DNA of 64,000 bases. It comes from Klebsiella africana (GTDB taxonomy: Bacteria > Pseudomonadota > Gammaproteobacteria > Enterobacterales > Enterobacteriaceae). Position numbers and translations under genes: made by a program. This document shows, piece after piece, positions 10,396 to 20,917 of the stretch (positions are counted from its first letter, which is position 1; every line of letters starts with the position of its first letter). The notes below the pieces were generated by a model. It saw nothing but the letters and a program-made list of their open reading frames with translations. It did not search any database and was not told the DNA's origin. The DNA is taken from positions 1,488,001 to 1,552,000 of the forward strand of contig NZ_CP084874.1 in NCBI RefSeq assembly GCF_020526085.1, given 5' to 3'.

Positions 10396-10923
10396 TCACC
10401 CGGCGTCTGCGGGCGCCGGGTGCGATTCACGCTCCAGCCGATAGATCCAGTCATCATAATCGACGCCGTTCAGATGATAGGCTTTCTCCAGCACCTGGGT
10501 GCGCACAAAGCCATGCTTCTCCAGCAGGCGCGATGAGCCACGGTTTTCACCCAGCACCCAGGCATTGATGGCCTGCACCCCCAGGGTGGTGAAACCATAC
10601 TCGCAGACCGCCCGCAGCGCTTCGCCGGCGTAGCCTTTACCCTGAGCCTGCGGCAGTAACGCGTAGCCGACGTCGGCTTCGTGTGGATTTTTCGGACTGA
10701 TGCGGAGCCCAATATCACCCAGCGCCTCGCTGCATTTATCGCGCAAAACAAACACCCCGGGATCGGCACAGCGACTGACGAAGACGCTGCGCAGCGCCTC
10801 CTCGCTTAACACCTCACCCATAAAACGCATCACCTGCGGATCCTGGCGCAGGCGCAGAAAAAAGGGCCAGTCATCGGTAACAAAGCGGGTAAGCGAAAGG
10901 CGTGGTGTGGTGATGGTCGTCAT
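10396..10923 (-). CDS. GNAT-family N-acetyltransferase, RimJ/RimL-like
   Basis: 175 residues, cytoplasmic. Opening TPRLSLTRFVTDDWPFFLRLRQDP is typical of the RimJ/RimL branch; the acetyl-CoA pyrophosphate loop is seen at LLPQAQGKGYAGEAL and the C-terminal region LGENRGSSRLLEKHGF carries the conserved Asn-x-x-Ser contact. Substrate (protein N-terminus, amine or other) cannot be told from sequence. It stands alone, convergent with hisP, and is not at this place in E. coli K-12. The region upstream of its start has only a weak ribosome site. Confidence 0.75.
   Translation of the reverse strand: MTTITTPRLSLTRFVTDDWPFFLRLRQDPQVMRFMGEVLSEEALRSVFVSRCADPGVFVLRDKCSEALGDIGLRISPKNPHEADVGYALLPQAQGKGYAGEALRAVCEYGFTTLGVQAINAWVLGENRGSSRLLEKHGFVRTQVLEKAYHLNGVDYDDWIYRLERESHPAPADAG
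10397..10423. terminator. Hairpin between hisP and the convergent GNAT gene
   Basis: CACCCGGCG and CGCCGGGTG form a GC-rich stem directly after the hisP stop, overlapping the 3' end of the acetyltransferase gene on the other strand. It has no long T-run, so termination efficiency is uncertain. Confidence 0.45.
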
Positions 10924-11137
10924 AAAGCAGTCAATACGCAGAAAGAAAAGCCTACCTTAGCACTTTGCTTCGCCAGGTTACACCGGCGAACCGGCCGGCC
11001 GGCGGTGAATTCAGGCGATTAAGGGCGCTGCTTGTCCTGAATATGGCGGTGCTACAGCGCCAGGGTGAAGCCATCCAGACGTGGAGCATGAGCCAGCAGA
11101 ATGGAATCAGGGGAGCCAATGCTCCCCCGTTTAGCTG

Positions 11138-12031
11138 TTAGCTCAGCACATCCTTGAGCGCGTCGTCGAGATCGTACCAGCGGAAGGCGAAGCCAGCGGC
11201 CTCCAGACGTTTAGGTAGCGCGCGCTGGCCGCCGAGTACCAGGACGGCGGATTCCCCCATCAGCAGGCGGATAGCGGCGGCGGGGACGCGGAAAATCGCC
11301 GGTCGATGAAGCGCGTGACCGAGCGCGTGGGCAAACTGTTCGTTATGTACCGGATAGGGCGAAACCATATTGAACGGGCCGCGCAGATCGTTATCCAGCA
11401 GCCACAGGATGCCGTTAACCATATCGTCGATATGGATCCAGGACAGATACTGTCTGCCGCTGCCGATAGGCCCACCGAGGCCGAGCTTAAAGGCAGGCGT
11501 CATTTTGCCAAGAATACCGCCTCGCGGGGCCAGTACCACACCGGTTCGCAGCAGGCAAACGCGGGTGCGCTCGCTTTGCGCTTCGCAGGCAATTTGTTCC
11601 CAACGGGCGCACAGCTTATGGGTAAACTCGTTATGCGGTGGTTCTTCTTCGGTGACCACCACCTCGCCGAGGTCGCCATAATAGCCGGTGGCCGAACCGC
11701 TGATCAGCACGGAAGGCGGGGTGTCGCTGGCGTGGATCAGGCCCACCAACCGTTGAGTAAGATCCCAGCGGCTATGGCATAAGCGCTGTTTCTGTTCGGC
11801 CGACCAGCGTTTATCAGCAATGGGTTCACCCGCCAGATTGATGACGGCATCCATGTCATTGAGGTGGTGATGGCCCTCGAAATCACGCCACAGAGTGACG
11901 CGCGGATCGAGGCGGGCACGTGCGGTATCCGGGTGTCGGGTGGAGACCGTGACGCTATGCCCGAGCTCCAGCAATTTGGGTATTAGATGTCGGCCAATCA
12001 GGCCAGTACCACCCGTAAGCAGAATCTTCAT
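11138..12031 (-). CDS. yfcH: NAD(P)-binding epimerase-family protein YfcH
   Basis: 297 residues. N-terminal Rossmann motif [15 protein letters not shown] (residues 6-20), then the extended SDR features SGSATGYYG and a C-terminal [16 protein letters not shown] domain (DUF1731 type) place it in the TIGR01777-like SDR39U1 family. The substrate of this family is unknown in bacteria. Good ribosome site GGAGGTGGT precedes the start. It is followed in its direction by nothing coding until the GNAT gene; folX is 18 bases upstream, so folX-yfcH is likely one transcript. Confidence 0.88.
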   Translation of the reverse strand: MKILLTGGTGLIGRHLIPKLLELGHSVTVSTRHPDTARARLDPRVTLWRDFEGHHHLNDMDAVINLAGEPIADKRWSAEQKQRLCHSRWDLTQRLVGLIHASDTPPSVLISGSATGYYGDLGEVVVTEEEPPHNEFTHKLCARWEQIACEAQSERTRVCLLRTGVVLAPRGGILGKMTPAFKLGLGGPIGSGRQYLSWIHIDDMVNGILWLLDNDLRGPFNMVSPYPVHNEQFAHALGHALHRPAIFRVPAAAIRLLMGESAVLVLGGQRALPKRLEAAGFAFRWYDLDDALKDVLS

Positions 12032-12049
12032 ACCACCTCCCTGACATGA

Positions 12050-12412
12050 TTAGCGCCGCCAGCTCATGGTCATCGACACCGAGTCGGCATAGCGCAGCGC
12101 ATGAAGTTTATCGATCTCCACTTCAGCATATGTGACCCAGTGATGTTCGCATGCGATATTCAGCACATCCTGAGTTAATTTTTCCAGCAGTGAGAAACGA
12201 CCATTTTCCAGATGGCTGATGATACGCTTGGTGATGGTGCGGTAATTCAGCGCATCATTGATGTCTTCGCTATCACGCGCCTTGTCGGCGGGGTAGTGAA
12301 TCGCCACATTCACCACCACATCCTGGCGGTTGGCGATCTCTTCCTCTTTAATACCAATAAAAGTACGCAGGCGCAGGTTCTTAATACGAATAATGGCGTC
12401 TGGTTGAGACAT
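12050..12412 (-). CDS. folX: Dihydroneopterin triphosphate 2'-epimerase FolX
   Basis: 120 residues from ATG at 12412 ([20 protein letters not shown]), which matches E. coli FolX in length; the longer frame to 12448 adds an unconserved leader. FolX epimerises 7,8-dihydroneopterin triphosphate to the monapterin form and is a paralogue of the folate enzyme FolB. The aldolase-fold signatures IGIKEEE and [12 protein letters not shown] and the [11 protein letters not shown] end are present. Upstream is yfcG in the same direction; downstream is yfcH, likely co-transcribed. Confidence 0.94.
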   Translation of the reverse strand: MSQPDAIIRIKNLRLRTFIGIKEEEIANRQDVVVNVAIHYPADKARDSEDINDALNYRTITKRIISHLENGRFSLLEKLTQDVLNIACEHHWVTYAEVEIDKLHALRYADSVSMTMSWRR

Positions 12413-12477
12413 TGCAGGCTTCCTCCGTGGTGTAAGTTCCGCAATCATACAACAAAGCGCGACGGGCGAGCAGGGGG

Positions 12478-13107
12478 TTAATAAGGCTGAATTTTTTGCA
12501 TCGCTTCACTGGTCGCTGGCCGTTGTCGAATCCGCTCATACCAGTTGTGCACCGCCGGATAGCTTGTCAGATCAATACGCTGACGGACATGGTTATTCAC
12601 CCATGGCCAGGCGGCGATATCGGCAATGCTGTAATGTTCTCCGCCCAGCCACGGGCTGGATCCCAGGCGCTGATTCAGTACTCCGTACAGTCGTTGGGTT
12701 TCCACCTGAAAGCGTTCAATAGCGTAGGGCACGGTTTGCGGCGCTGAATGAGAAAAATGCTGATTTTGCCCCAGCATCGGGCCCAGCCCGCCGACCTGCC
12801 AGAACAGCCACTGCAGCGTGACGTAGCGTTCCCGGAGCTCACCGCTCAGCAGTTTGCCGCTTTTTTCCGCCAGATAGAGCAGGATGGCACCGGACTCGAA
12901 GACGCTCAACGGCGCCCCGCCATCAGCAGGCATGTGGTCGACGATAGCCGGGATTTTGTTATTCGGCGATATCGCGAGAAACTGCGGATGGAACTGCTCT
13001 CCTTTACTGATATCGACCCGGATCAGTCGATAGGCCAGCTGCGCCTCTTCGAGAAACAGGGTTATTTTGTGGCCGTTTGGGGTGGGTGCATAGTAGAGAT
13101 CGATCAT
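12478..13107 (-). CDS. yfcG: Glutathione-dependent disulfide-bond oxidoreductase YfcG (Nu-class GST)
   Basis: 209 residues from ATG 13107 ([15 protein letters not shown]); the frame extends to 13308 but the extra 67 residues run into the divergent yfcF promoter and are not family-like. Thioredoxin-fold N-terminal domain with TPNGHK in place of a catalytic cysteine, cis-proline at NNKIPAIVD and the glutathione-contact [13 protein letters not shown], followed by the helical GST C-terminal domain with [10 protein letters not shown]. Homologues reduce small disulfides using glutathione. Slightly shorter C-terminus than E. coli YfcG. Confidence 0.92.
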   Translation of the reverse strand: MIDLYYAPTPNGHKITLFLEEAQLAYRLIRVDISKGEQFHPQFLAISPNNKIPAIVDHMPADGGAPLSVFESGAILLYLAEKSGKLLSGELRERYVTLQWLFWQVGGLGPMLGQNQHFSHSAPQTVPYAIERFQVETQRLYGVLNQRLGSSPWLGGEHYSIADIAAWPWVNNHVRQRIDLTSYPAVHNWYERIRQRPATSEAMQKIQPY

Positions 13108-13153
13108 AATATTTCCCGCCGTCGTGGGTCGCAAACTGTTCGAGTATAGGTGA

Positions 13154-13930
<777 letters not shown>

Positions 13931-13992
13931 GGCTGATAACCCGCCGCGCTTCCGCTATCATAGAGGCATCGTAACCAGTGGAGATAAAAGCT

Positions 13993-14544
13993 ATGAAGCT
14001 GATGTTTGCCTCCGATATTCATGGTTCGCTGTCCGCCACGGAAAGCGTCCTTGAACGGTTCGCGCAAAGCGGTGCCAGGTGGCTTATTATTCTTGGCGAT
14101 GTGCTCAATCACGGGCCACGGAACGCGCTGCCGGAAGGGTATGCGCCGGCTGAGGTGGCTGAGCGGCTAAACAGCGTGGCGGAACGTATCATTGCCGTGC
14201 GCGGCAACTGCGACAGCGAAGTGGATCAGATGCTGCTTCGTTTTCCCATCACCGCGCCCTGGCAGCAGGTGCTCAGCGAACGCAACCGCCTGTTTCTGAC
14301 CCACGGTCATCTGTATAGCCCCGAAAATTTGCCCCCCCTTGCCGCTGGCGATGTTCTGGCTTACGGCCATACTCATATACCGGTCGCGGAAAAACGAGGC
14401 GAGGTTTACCTCTTTAATCCTGGCTCAGTGAGTATCCCGAAAGGAGGATATGCCGCCAGCTATGGGGTGCTGGATGAGGGGCGTCTGCAGGTTTTAGCAC
14501 TCAATGATAATCAGGTTATTGCAGAGGTCGCAATTTACCCGTAA
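13993..14544 (+). CDS. yfcE: Metallophosphodiesterase YfcE
   Basis: 183 residues from ATG 13993 with GTGGAGA upstream. The calcineurin-like metal site is complete: D8 and H10 in ASDIHGS, GDVLNHGPRN, GNCDSE, and GHTHIPV, followed by NPGSVSIPKGG. E. coli YfcE hydrolyses phosphodiesters such as bis-pNPP with manganese; the cellular substrate is unknown. It follows yfcF by 62 bases and precedes yfcD by 57. Confidence 0.93.
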   Translation: MKLMFASDIHGSLSATESVLERFAQSGARWLIILGDVLNHGPRNALPEGYAPAEVAERLNSVAERIIAVRGNCDSEVDQMLLRFPITAPWQQVLSERNRLFLTHGHLYSPENLPPLAAGDVLAYGHTHIPVAEKRGEVYLFNPGSVSIPKGGYAASYGVLDEGRLQVLALNDNQVIAEVAIYP

Positions 14545-14601
14545 TTTAGCCTTCAATCATAAAGACGCGCCGCGAGAGCGCTTTTAAAGTAAGGTTTCCT
14601 G

Positions 14602-15153
14602 ATGGCGGAACAGAATCATTTGGCAAGCACAGAATGGGTCGATATTGTTAATGAAAACAATGAGGTGATAGCGCAGTCCAGTCGCGAACAGATGCGCGCG
14701 CAGTGTCTGCGTCACCGGGCGACCTATATCGTCGTTCACGACGGAATGGGGAAAATTCTGGTGCAACGACGCACCGAGACGAAAGACTTTCATCCGGGGA
14801 TGCTGGATGCCACCGCTGGTGGTGTCGTTCAGGCTGATGAACAGTTGTTGGACTCGGCTCGTCGCGAGGCCGAAGAAGAGTTAGGTATCGCCGGGGTGCC
14901 GTTTGCCGATCACGGCCAGTTCTATTACGAAGACAAATTCTGCCGCGTCTGGGGAAGCTTGTTTAGCTGCGTCTCGCACGGGCCATTTGCCCTGCAGGAA
15001 GAAGAGGTGAGCGAAGTGTGCTGGTTAACGCCGGAAGAGATCACCGCCCGCTGCGATGAGTTCACGCCGGACTCCCTGAAAGCGCTGGCGCTGTGGATGA
15101 CTCGCAATGCGGGTAACGAGTATGATGAGGCAGAAGAGAGCGAGCGCGAGTAA
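14602..15153 (+). CDS. yfcD: Nudix hydrolase YfcD
   Basis: 183 residues. The Nudix box at about residues 74-96 (G, five residues, E, then [10 protein letters not shown]) is intact. The protein otherwise resembles isopentenyl-diphosphate isomerase-like Nudix proteins, with [13 protein letters not shown] at the start and [22 protein letters not shown] near the end. Substrate not known. It is followed by a bidirectional terminator shared with pta. In E. coli yfcC lies between yfcD and pta; it is absent here. Confidence 0.93.
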   Translation: MAEQNHLASTEWVDIVNENNEVIAQSSREQMRAQCLRHRATYIVVHDGMGKILVQRRTETKDFHPGMLDATAGGVVQADEQLLDSARREAEEELGIAGVPFADHGQFYYEDKFCRVWGSLFSCVSHGPFALQEEEVSEVCWLTPEEITARCDEFTPDSLKALALWMTRNAGNEYDEAEESERE

Positions 15154-15195
15154 AATCCCAAACGCGTGGCAGCAATCGCTGCTCGCCTCCTGACG

Positions 15196-15224
15196 AAAAA
15201 AGGCAGCCATCTGGCTGCCTTTTG
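15196..15224. terminator. Bidirectional terminator between yfcD and pta
   Basis: AAAAGGCAGCC (15198-15208) pairs perfectly with GGCTGCCTTTT (15213-15223) around the loop ATCT. A-run on the left and T-run on the right make it rho-independent on both strands, ending yfcD (+) and pta (-). Confidence 0.88.
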
Positions 15225-15243
15225 CTTTGATTTCAGCGGGAGA

Positions 15244-17391
15244 TTACTTCTGCTGCTGAGCCGACTGGATCGCGGTCAGAGCGATGGTGTAGACGATATC
15301 GTCAACCAGCGCGCCACGAGACAGGTCGTTGACCGGCTTGCGCATACCCTGCAGCATCGGCCCGATGGAGATCAGGTCAGCAGAGCGCTGTACCGCTTTG
15401 TACGTGGTGTTACCCGTGTTCAGATCCGGGAAGATGAACACGGTCGCGCGGCCAGCCACCGGTGAGTTCGGCGCTTTGGACTTCGCTACGTCAGCCATTA
15501 CCGCGGCGTCATACTGCAGCGGGCCGTCGATCATCAGGTCAGGACGTTTTTCCTGCGCCAGACGGGTCGCTTCGCGGACTTTCTCGACATCGCTACCCGC
15601 GCCGGAGGTACCGGTGGAGTAGGAGAGCATCGCCACGCGCGGTTCGATGCCGAAGGCAATCGCGGATTCAGCGGACTGAATAGCGATTTCCGCCAGCTGC
15701 TCGGCGGTCGGGTCCGGGTTGATCGCGCAGTCGCCGTAAACGTAAACCTGTTCCGGCAGCAGCATGAAGAATACGGAGGAGACCAGCGAGCTGCCCGGCG
15801 CGGTTTTGATCAGCTGCAGCGGCGGACGAATGGTGTTGGCAGTGGTGTGAACCGCGCCGGACACCAGGCCGTCGACTTCGTCCTGTTCCAGCATCAGTGT
15901 GCCGAGAACCACGTTGTCTTCCAGCTGCTCGCGAGCGACGGCTTCGGTCATGCCTTTGTTCTTACGAAGTTCAACCAGGCGACCCACATAGCTTTCACGC
16001 ACTACTTCCGGATCGACGATTTCAATGCCGGCCCCGAGCTCAACGCCCTGGGCTGCCGCAACGCGGTTGATCTCATCCGGGTTGCCCAGCAGGACGCAGG
16101 TGGCGATCCCGCGTTCGGCGCAAATCGCCGCCGCTTTCACGGTACGTGGTTCGTCGCCTTCCGGCAGAACGACACGTTTGCCGGCTTTGCGCGCCAGCTC
16201 GGTCAGCTGGTAGCGGAACGCTGGCGGAGAGAGACGACGGCTGCGCTCGGAGGTCGCGGTCAGCGATTCGATCCAGTCGGCGTTGATGTAGTTGGCCACG
16301 TATTCCTGAACTTTCTCGATACGCTCGTGATCGTCAACCGGTACTTCGAGGTTGAAGCTCTGCAGGCTCAGGGAGGTCTGCCAGGTGTTGGTGTTGACCA
16401 TGAATACCGGCAGGCCGGTCGCGAAAGCGCGTTCACACAGCTTGCTGATGCGCGCGTCCATTTCATAGCCGCCGGTCAGCAGAATGGCGCCGATTTCCAC
16501 GCCGTTCATCGCCGCCAGGCAGGCCGCAACGAGTACGTCAGGACGGTCTGCGGAGGTAACCAGCAGAGAGCCCGGGCGGAAGTGTTCCAGCATGTGCGGG
16601 ATGCTGCGTGCGCAGAAGGTCACGGATTTCACGCGGCGGGTGTTGATATCGCCTTCGTTGATGATGGTCGCATTCAGGTGGTGCGCCATGTCGATCGCTC
16701 GGGTGGCGATCAGATCGAAGCTCCACGGTACTGCGCCCAGCACCGGCAGCGTGCTGCCTTTCTGCAGCTGAGCCGGGTCAATCTTCACGATTTTTGCTTT
16801 CGACGAGTCGTCGAAAATTTCCGACAGATCAGGACGGGTACGGCCCTGATCGTCAACCGGTGCATTCAGTTTGTTGACGATAACGCCGGTGATGCTGGTA
16901 TTTTTCGCGCCGCCAAAGCTGTTACGGGTCAGTTCGATACGCTCGTTCAGCTGTTCTGGCGTGTCGGTGCCCTGAGACATCACGAAGACGATTTCCGCGT
17001 TCAGCGTTTTGGCGATTTCAAAGTTCAGCGCCTGGGCGAACTGATGCTTACGGGTCGGCACCAGGCCTTCTACCAGCACCACTTCCGCATCCTGAGTATT
17101 CGCGTGGTAGTTGGCGATGATCTCTTCCATCAGCACATCTTTCTGATTGCTGGAGAGCAGAGACTCAACGTGGCTCATCTTCAGCGGTTCAGCAGCGGTG
17201 GTGGTGGAGGAGCTGGCGCGGACGATGGTGGTGGTTTGGTCTGGGGCATCGCCACCGGAACGCGGCTGGGCGATAGGTTTAAAGACGCTCAGGCGAACGC
17301 CTTTGCGTTCCATAGCGCGGATCACACCGAGGCTGACGCTGGTCAGGCCTACGCTGGTACCGGTAGGAATTAACATGATAGTACGGGACAC
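15244..17391 (-). CDS. pta: Phosphate acetyltransferase Pta (long form)
   Basis: 715 residues. Start is GTG at 17391 ([16 protein letters not shown]), preceded by AAAGAGGA; the frame extends to 17442 but that stretch is unconserved. Pta converts acetyl-CoA and phosphate to acetyl phosphate. Three parts are visible: an N-terminal P-loop-like regulatory domain ([11 protein letters not shown]), a middle DRTGG domain ([18 protein letters not shown]), and the C-terminal catalytic domain with [25 protein letters not shown] and [14 protein letters not shown]. It follows ackA in the same direction, separated by 200 bases containing an ERIC-like repeat. Confidence 0.97.
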   Translation of the reverse strand: MSRTIMLIPTGTSVGLTSVSLGVIRAMERKGVRLSVFKPIAQPRSGGDAPDQTTTIVRASSSTTTAAEPLKMSHVESLLSSNQKDVLMEEIIANYHANTQDAEVVLVEGLVPTRKHQFAQALNFEIAKTLNAEIVFVMSQGTDTPEQLNERIELTRNSFGGAKNTSITGVIVNKLNAPVDDQGRTRPDLSEIFDDSSKAKIVKIDPAQLQKGSTLPVLGAVPWSFDLIATRAIDMAHHLNATIINEGDINTRRVKSVTFCARSIPHMLEHFRPGSLLVTSADRPDVLVAACLAAMNGVEIGAILLTGGYEMDARISKLCERAFATGLPVFMVNTNTWQTSLSLQSFNLEVPVDDHERIEKVQEYVANYINADWIESLTATSERSRRLSPPAFRYQLTELARKAGKRVVLPEGDEPRTVKAAAICAERGIATCVLLGNPDEINRVAAAQGVELGAGIEIVDPEVVRESYVGRLVELRKNKGMTEAVAREQLEDNVVLGTLMLEQDEVDGLVSGAVHTTANTIRPPLQLIKTAPGSSLVSSVFFMLLPEQVYVYGDCAINPDPTAEQLAEIAIQSAESAIAFGIEPRVAMLSYSTGTSGAGSDVEKVREATRLAQEKRPDLMIDGPLQYDAAVMADVAKSKAPNSPVAGRATVFIFPDLNTGNTTYKAVQRSADLISIGPMLQGMRKPVNDLSRGALVDDIVYTIALTAIQSAQQQK

Positions 17392-17450
17392 GGTATATCC
17401 TCTTTCGTTACCGCCAGTATCAGGCGGGATACAAAACAGCACTGCCAGCT

Positions 17451-17572
17451 ACCCGTCATATTTCAAGTTGCACGTGCGTTGGCTCTACTTGCTCACCCCG
17501 GTCGCGTACGCGCTGTACGCGACCGGGGTTTTGCTGAGTCGCCGCCTTCCTGCAGCTCGAATTATTGCGGGT
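17451..17572. repeat. ERIC-like imperfect palindrome between ackA and pta
   Basis: About 122 bases. The ends are inverted (ACCCGTCATATTTCAAGTTGC against the complement of GCAGCTCGAATTATTGCGGGT), and internal TTCAAGTTGCA, GCTCACCCCGGTC and CGCCTTCCTGCA agree with remembered ERIC sequence. The core is a 13-bp perfect stem (17496-17508 with 17516-17528) that is more GC-rich than the usual ERIC centre. It would be transcribed within the ackA-pta mRNA and fold into a long hairpin. Confidence 0.8.
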
Positions 17573-17591
17573 CAGGGCTGGCGGTGTGGAA

Positions 17592-18794
17592 TTAAGCGGT
17601 CAGACGGCTGGCGTCTTGCGCGATGACCAGTTCTTCGTTGGTCGGGATAACCACGGCAGGACGGGTGCCTTCTTTGTTGATGAAGCCAGACTTGCCGAAA
17701 CGAGCAGCCAGGTTACGTTCATGGTCAACTTCGAAGCCCAGTACGCCCAGTTTGCCCAGCGACAGTTCACGCACCATCGCGGCGTTTTCACCGATACCAC
17801 CGGTGAAGATAACGGCGTCGAGACGGCCGTCCATCAGCGCGGTATAGGAGCCGATGTATTTCGCCAGGCGGTGGCAGTATACGTCCATCGCGCGTTTAGC
17901 GTCGGCTTTTTCCTTGTAGTTGTCTTCTACGTAGCGGCAGTCGCTGGTGACTTCGGTCAGACCCAGCAGGCCGGACTCTTTGGTCAGCATTTTGTTGATG
18001 GCGTCAACGCTCATGCCCAGGGTGTCGTGCAGATGGAAGATGATGGCCGGATCGATGTCACCGGAGCGGGTACCCATCACCAGGCCTTCCAGTGGGGTCA
18101 GACCCATGGAGGTGTCAACGCATTTGCCGTTACGGATTGCAGATACAGAACCACCGTTGCCGAGGTGGCAGGTGATGATGTTTAGCTCTTCAACCGGCTT
18201 GTTCAGGATCTTAGCGGCTTCCTGAGTCACATAGAAGTGGCTGGTGCCGTGCGCGCCGTAACGACGAACGCCATGCTCTTTGTACAGGCTGTACGGCAGG
18301 GCGTAGAGATAGGATTCTTCCGGCATAGTCTGATGGAACGCCGTATCGAATACTGCCACATTTTTATCTTTCAGATGCGGGAAGGATTTCAGCGCTTCAG
18401 CGATGCCGATGAGGTGTGCCGGGTTGTGCAGCGGTGCGAAGGACGCGGCGTCTTTAATGCCCTGAATCACCGATTCGTCAATCACCACGGAGCTGGTGTA
18501 TTTTTCGCCGCCGTGGACGATACGGTGGCCGATTGCGGTCAGCTGAGCAGACAGTTCTGGTTTTTGTGCCAGAATAGTGTTAACGATAAAGTTCAGCGCT
18601 TCACTGTGCGCGGCGCCCGCGCCTAACTCGGCTTCTTGTTTGCCGCCGTCCATTTTCCATTTGATACGGGCTTCCGGCAGGTGGAAGCATTCCGCTAAAC
18701 CGGACAGGTATTCGTCGCCGTTCACGGCGTCAAGGATAGCAAATTTCAGAGAGGAGCTACCGCAGTTCAGAACCAGTACTAACTTACTCGACAT
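17592..18794 (-). CDS. ackA: Acetate kinase AckA
   Basis: 400 residues, the standard length. Acetate kinase interconverts acetyl phosphate plus ADP with acetate plus ATP. The ASKHA-fold signatures are all present: N-terminal [31 protein letters not shown], the phosphate loop [11 protein letters not shown] and [14 protein letters not shown] near the C-terminus. It is the first gene of the ackA-pta operon. The promoter should lie in the 338-base region shared with divergent yfbV. Confidence 0.97.
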   Translation of the reverse strand: MSSKLVLVLNCGSSSLKFAILDAVNGDEYLSGLAECFHLPEARIKWKMDGGKQEAELGAGAAHSEALNFIVNTILAQKPELSAQLTAIGHRIVHGGEKYTSSVVIDESVIQGIKDAASFAPLHNPAHLIGIAEALKSFPHLKDKNVAVFDTAFHQTMPEESYLYALPYSLYKEHGVRRYGAHGTSHFYVTQEAAKILNKPVEELNIITCHLGNGGSVSAIRNGKCVDTSMGLTPLEGLVMGTRSGDIDPAIIFHLHDTLGMSVDAINKMLTKESGLLGLTEVTSDCRYVEDNYKEKADAKRAMDVYCHRLAKYIGSYTALMDGRLDAVIFTGGIGENAAMVRELSLGKLGVLGFEVDHERNLAARFGKSGFINKEGTRPAVVIPTNEELVIAQDASRLTA

Positions 18795-19132
18795 GGAAGT
18801 ACCTTTTTATGATACGTGGCTAAAAAAACGTCAGGGTGTCATTAGCGTAGCGCAGGATGACCTCGACATTTATGATTAACATCATGCCTTGTTCTGTTTT
18901 CGGGCACGATGGGAGAAGTACATTTGATTTTATGCCATTTTGCATAATTTTCAGCCAATGGCAGAATATGCGATAATTTGACTAGCCTGGCAAAAGAGTC
19001 TATCCGCCCTTTCAGGCGGGCACAGGATACCCGATTGCGGCATCCTTTGCCAAAATCTTTTGAACGATGTCATGCATAGTTGGTGTTTTGCACGAATTTT
19101 TTAAGTTTTATATGTAAAGTTGAGGTAAAGCC
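18795..19132. promoter_or_regulatory. Divergent ackA / yfbV intergenic region
   Basis: 338 bases without a gene. The middle is AT-rich. A plus-strand candidate promoter is TTGACT (18978-18983), 17 bases, TATCCG (19001-19006), which could serve yfbV but has a weak -10. AGGT with good spacing precedes the yfbV ATG. No clear regulator operator was identified. Confidence 0.4.
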
Positions 19133-19588
19133 ATGTCGACCCCTGAGAAACGCCCCGTTAGCTTCTTTAGCTTGTTCAATCGCGGGCAGCACTATGCCAG
19201 GACCTGGCCTCTCGACAAGCGCCTCGCGCCGGTGTTTATTGAAAACCGCATTATTCGAGCTACCCGCTATGCTATCCGCATCATGCCGCCGATCGCTATT
19301 TTTACCCTCTGCTGGCAGATAGCCCTTGGCGGACAGCTGGGTCCTGCCGTGGCCACCGCGCTGTTTGCGCTGAGTCTGCCGATGCAAGGATTATGGTGGT
19401 TAGGTAAGCGTTCGGTGACGCCGCTGCCGCCGTCCATTCTTAACTGGTTCTATGAAGTGCGCGGCAAACTGCAGGAGGCAGGGCAGGCGCTGGCGCCGGT
19501 TGAAGGCAAACCCGATTATCAGGCGCTGGCTGACACGCTTAAGCGCGCCTTCAAACAACTGGATAAAACTTTCCTTGATGATTTGTAA
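19133..19588 (+). CDS. yfbV: UPF0208 membrane protein YfbV
   Basis: 151 residues, the same length as E. coli YfbV. Two hydrophobic helices around residues 40-85 ([17 protein letters not shown] and [19 protein letters not shown]) anchor it in the inner membrane, followed by a soluble tail ending KTFLDDL. E. coli YfbV has been connected with chromosome macrodomain insulation; the molecular role is unclear. It is divergent from ackA and followed by a strong terminator. Confidence 0.93.
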   Translation: MSTPEKRPVSFFSLFNRGQHYARTWPLDKRLAPVFIENRIIRATRYAIRIMPPIAIFTLCWQIALGGQLGPAVATALFALSLPMQGLWWLGKRSVTPLPPSILNWFYEVRGKLQEAGQALAPVEGKPDYQALADTLKRAFKQLDKTFLDDL

Positions 19589-20170
<582 letters not shown>

Positions 20171-20181
20171 GGGAGGTGCCC

Positions 20182-20841
20182 GTGCAGTGTAAAGGTTTCC
20201 TGTTCGATTTAGACGGGACGCTGGTGGATTCCTTGCCGGTGGTGGAGCGTTCATGGTGCAAGTGGGGGGATCGTTTCGCCATTGACCATGATGAAATTCT
20301 CAATTTTATTCACGGCAAGCAGGCCATTACCTCCATTCGCCATTTTATGCCGGGGCGCAGCGAGGAGGATATTCAGGCCGAATTTCGCTATCTCGAACAG
20401 ATAGAAGCCACTGATATTGAGGGTATCGTCGCGCTGCCTGGGGCATTAGCCCTGCTGAATACCCTTAATGAAGCCGGCATCCCATGGGCGATTGTCACCT
20501 CCGGGTCGATTCCGGTTGCCCATGCGCGTCACCGCGCGGCGGGCCTGCCGATGCCGGAGGTGTTCGTCACCGCAGAGCAGGTAAAACACGGCAAGCCGGC
20601 GCCGGATGCCTATCTGCTGGGCGCCGAGCGGCTGGGGTTGCCGGCTGAGCAGTGTGCGGTGGTGGAAGATGCGCCTGCGGGACTACTGTCCGGCCTGGCG
20701 GCGGGGTGTCGCACCATCGCGGTCAACGTGCCTGCTGATGCGCCTCGTCTGGATGAAGCCGATCTCGTGCTGAGTAGCCTGGAAGCCCTGGCTGTCGAAC
20801 GCCAGGCGGACGGCTATGTGAATGTGCGTCTTAAAGCGTAA
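20182..20841 (+). CDS. yfbT: HAD-superfamily sugar phosphatase YfbT (HxpA)
   Basis: 219 residues. GTG at 20182 is preferred over GTG 20176: GGAGG at 20172-20176 is then five bases upstream and the protein begins like E. coli YfbT (RCKGFLFDLDG). The HAD motifs are complete: DLDGT with D9 and D11, the threonine in IVTSGS, lysine in KHGKPAPDAYLLG and the acidic EDAPAG. The E. coli enzyme dephosphorylates hexitol and sugar phosphates in the cytoplasm. A rho-independent terminator follows. Confidence 0.92.
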   Translation: MQCKGFLFDLDGTLVDSLPVVERSWCKWGDRFAIDHDEILNFIHGKQAITSIRHFMPGRSEEDIQAEFRYLEQIEATDIEGIVALPGALALLNTLNEAGIPWAIVTSGSIPVAHARHRAAGLPMPEVFVTAEQVKHGKPAPDAYLLGAERLGLPAEQCAVVEDAPAGLLSGLAAGCRTIAVNVPADAPRLDEADLVLSSLEALAVERQADGYVNVRLKA

Positions 20842-20853
20842 ACAAATGATTTC

Positions 20854-20877
20854 GCCCCGCGTTGTCGGGGCTTTTTT
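20854..20877 (+). terminator. Terminator after yfbT
   Basis: GCCCCG (20854-20859) and CGGGGC (20866-20871) form the stem, followed immediately by six T (20872-20877). It separates yfbU-yfbT from yfbS. Confidence 0.85.
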
Positions 20878-20917
20878 ATGCCACTATATCGACTCCCTCT
20901 TCTGACAAGGAAACGTT

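Noticed and set aside
15847..17373. 508-codon open frame opposite pta
   Set aside because: It lies entirely antisense to the well-conserved pta gene, and its composition is that of a shadow frame in GC-rich codons.
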